Of a DNA stretch of 15,308 nucleotides, positions 12,719-15,308 are shown in pieces (within the stretch, counting starts at the first letter, position 1; each line of letters starts with the position of its first letter). The stretch lies in assembly GCA_034663685.1 (NCBI GenBank), contig JAXDJC010000087.1, forward strand, positions 1 to 15,308, read 5' to 3'. Origin of the DNA: AC-37 sp034663685. Its GTDB lineage: Bacteria; Actinomycetota; Thermoleophilia; Solirubrobacterales; Thermoleophilaceae. Both the position numbers and the translations under genes were made by a program. The notes beneath the pieces are model-generated. The model ran no database searches. It was given only the letters and a program-made list of their open reading frames with translations, and was not told the DNA's origin.

Positions 12719-13248
12719 GCCTGGACAGCCAGGGGACCACCCTCACGGTCATCGACGTGCAGGAGGCCTTCCGACCGGTGATCCCCCACTTCGACCAGAT
12801 CGCGAGGAACGTGGCCATCCTCGTCCAGGCGGCGCGGGCCCTCGATGTGCCCATCGCACCGACCGAGCAGTACCCGAAGGGGCTTGGGCGCACGGTGCCG
12901 GAGGTCGCGGAGCACCTTCCGGACTGGATGAAGCCCACCGAGAAGATGAGCTTCTCCGCGGCCAGGGCCGACGGCTTCGACATCTACGGGCGCACGCAGG
13001 TGCTGGTGTGCGGCATCGAGGCGCACGTGTGCGTGGCCCAGACCGTGAACGACCTGCTCGAGCGTGACGTCGAGGTGCACGTGGCGCGCGATGCGGTCGC
13101 GTCGCGGACGGAGGAGAACCGGGAGGTCGGGCTGCGAAAGATGGAACGCGCGGGCGCGGTGATCACGAGCGTGGAAACCGCGCTGTTCGAGTTGCTCGGC
13201 AGCGCCGAATCACCCGCGTTCAAGCAAGTGCAGGCGCTCGTCAAATGA
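12715..13248 (+). CDS. Isochorismatase-like cysteine hydrolase in the pyr operon
   Basis: A 177-residue protein begins at TTG 12715, overlapping the pyrC stop (TTGA), and ends at TGA 13246-13248. The N-terminus SLDSQGTTLTVIDVQEAF gives Asp14. Lys77 in TEKMSFSA and Cys106 in GIEAHVCVAQT complete the Asp-Lys-Cys triad of the cysteine hydrolase superfamily, and IEA is the expected cis-peptide site. RDAVASRTEENREVGLRKMERAGA and LLGSAESPAFKQVQALVK resemble the ISOC1/ISOC2 branch and not true isochorismatases. The superfamily includes nicotinamidase, N-carbamoylsarcosine amidase, ureidoacrylate hydrolase and biuret hydrolase, so an amide or carbamoyl substrate is plausible in this setting. The TTG start is chosen because the domain begins immediately after it and no ATG/GTG is in frame nearby. 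The overlaps at both ends show membership of the operon. Confidence 0.9.
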   Translation: MSLDSQGTTLTVIDVQEAFRPVIPHFDQIARNVAILVQAARALDVPIAPTEQYPKGLGRTVPEVAEHLPDWMKPTEKMSFSAARADGFDIYGRTQVLVCGIEAHVCVAQTVNDLLERDVEVHVARDAVASRTEENREVGLRKMERAGAVITSVETALFELLGSAESPAFKQVQALVK

Positions 13249-14361
13249 GCGGGTTCCTCCTGCTCGAGGACGGCACCCGCTTCGAGGGCGACCTCGTGGG
13301 CGCGCTCGAGACCGCCACCGGCGAGGTCGTGTTCAACACGGCGATGTCCGGCTACCAGGAGTCGGTCACCGATCCGAGCTACCGCGGCCAGATCATCGTG
13401 TTCACCTACCCGCACATCGGCAACTACGGCGTCTCGGCGCAGGCGATGGAGTCCGACGGCGTGCACGCGCGCGCGGTGATCATGCGCGAGGGGGTGGACC
13501 GCGAGGACGCGCCCAGCGCCGAGGGCGGCTGGCTCACCTGGCTGGCCGACTGCGGGATTCCGGCGCTCACCGGCGTGGACACCCGCGCGCTGGTCCGGCA
13601 CATCCGCGACAAGGGCGCGATGCGCGGCGGGGTGTTCGCGGCGGAGGTGAGCGACGGCCAGGCGCGCGAGCGCGTGATGGCCGAGCCGCCGATGGCCGGC
13701 CGCGACCTGGCCTGCGAGGTCACGCCGCGCGAGCCGATCGTCCTCGACCCCGACAACCCGGGCCCGCGCGTGGTGGGCATCGACACCGGCATCAAGACCT
13801 CGATCGTGCGCAACCTGCGCGAGCGCGGCGTACGCCTGGAGCTGCACCCGTGCACCACCAGCGCCGAGGAGCTGCTCGCGCGCGAGCCGGACGCGGTGTT
13901 CCTCGCCAACGGCCCCGGCGACCCCGCCGCGCTCGACCACGTGGTGGAGAACGTGCGCGGCCTGGTTGGGAAGGTGCCGGTGTGGGGGATCTGCATGGGA
14001 CACCAGCTGCTGTGCCGGGCGGTCGGGCTCGAGACCTTCAAGCTCCCGTTCGGCCACCGCGGCGCCAACCACCCGGTCAAGGACCTGGCCACCGGCCGGA
14101 TCGACATCACGTCGCAGAACCACGGCTTCGCGGTGCAGGGCCCGGGCGGCGAGGCCACGATCGACACCGACGAGCCGATCCGCTGGGAGACCGACTTCGG
14201 CGCTGCCGAGCTGGCCCAGCTCAACCTCTACGACCGCACGGTGGAGGGCCTGGTGCTGCGCGACGTGCCGGCCTCCACGGTCCAGTACCACCCCGAGGCC
14301 GGCCCCGGCCCGCACGACTCCCTGTACCTGTTCGACCGCTTCCTCGACTCCCTCGCGGCCC

Positions 14362-14369
<8 letters not shown>
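13245..14369 (+). CDS. carA: Carbamoyl-phosphate synthase small (glutaminase) subunit
   Basis: A 374-residue protein runs from ATG 13245, in ATGA overlap with the previous gene, to TAG 14367-14369. It releases ammonia from glutamine for CarB. The N-terminal domain (1-150) shows LEDGTRFEGDLVG, VVFNTAMSGYQESVTDPSY and TGVDTRALVRHIRDKGAMRGG, all CarA hallmarks. The amidotransferase domain has Cys250 in GICMGHQ, and His349 and Glu351 in YHPEAGPGPHDS. ANHPVKDLATGRIDITSQNHGFAV (275-298) is the conserved central block. All catalytic residues are present and length is normal. Carbamoyl phosphate made here serves PyrB, and probably also arginine synthesis, as no second CPS is visible in this window. 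It has no clear Shine-Dalgarno and is probably translated by coupling. Confidence 0.97.

Positions 14370-15308
<939 letters not shown>

Overview
The window is a GC-rich (by eye about 70%), gene-dense bacterial chromosome segment. A Gram-positive high-GC lineage is suggested by GTG/TTG starts, very short intergenic gaps, many apparently leaderless genes with a TAnnnT -10 box, an actinobacterial-style pyrR-pyrB-pyrC-x-carA-carB operon, and a SnoaL-like protein beginning MSRENVEIV. Within it, a Thermoleophilia/Solirubrobacterales-type actinobacterium is my best guess. This is inference from style, not a database result. I see no insertion sequence, prophage, integrase or CRISPR array.

Layout. 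2-802 (+) is the 3' part of an extended SDR sugar-nucleotide epimerase/dehydratase, followed by a small SnoaL/NTF2-like protein (813-1217). Convergent to them lie a UBP-type zinc-finger protein (1244-1525, -) and a fused anthranilate synthase TrpEG (1536-3713, -). Divergent from trpEG is a secreted alpha/beta hydrolase (3783-5465, +). A 58-aa ORF and a nucleotidyltransferase (5493-6157, +) form a toxin-antitoxin-like pair. A secreted class C beta-lactamase-fold serine hydrolase (6165-7724, -) converges on them. A tRNA-Arg(CCG) gene (7758-7830, -) stands divergent from a YfcE-type phosphodiesterase (7857-8342, +). A small secreted protein (8347-8754, -) stands divergent from ribonuclease Z (8825-9787, +).

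From 9805 to the right edge runs the pyrimidine operon: promoter, a PyrR-binding RNA hairpin that contains the pyrR Shine-Dalgarno, pyrR, pyrB, pyrC, an isochorismatase-like hydrolase, carA and the 5' third of carB. Every junction overlaps by 4 or 8 bases, so the set is probably one translationally coupled unit. CarA/CarB make carbamoyl phosphate, PyrB joins it to aspartate, PyrC closes the ring to dihydroorotate, and PyrR senses UMP and shuts translation off.

The most notable non-coding signal is a repeated start architecture. At the UBP, trpEG, 58-aa ORF, serine hydrolase and phosphodiesterase genes a TAnnnT hexamer sits exactly 6-7 bases before the start codon, as expected for leaderless mRNAs. 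In two divergent regions (3720-3726 and 7840-7849) -10 boxes of opposite strands overlap. The cellular systems here are mostly known. The less explained items are the isochorismatase-like protein inside the pyr operon, the 58-aa/nucleotidyltransferase pair, and unusual residues in CarB.
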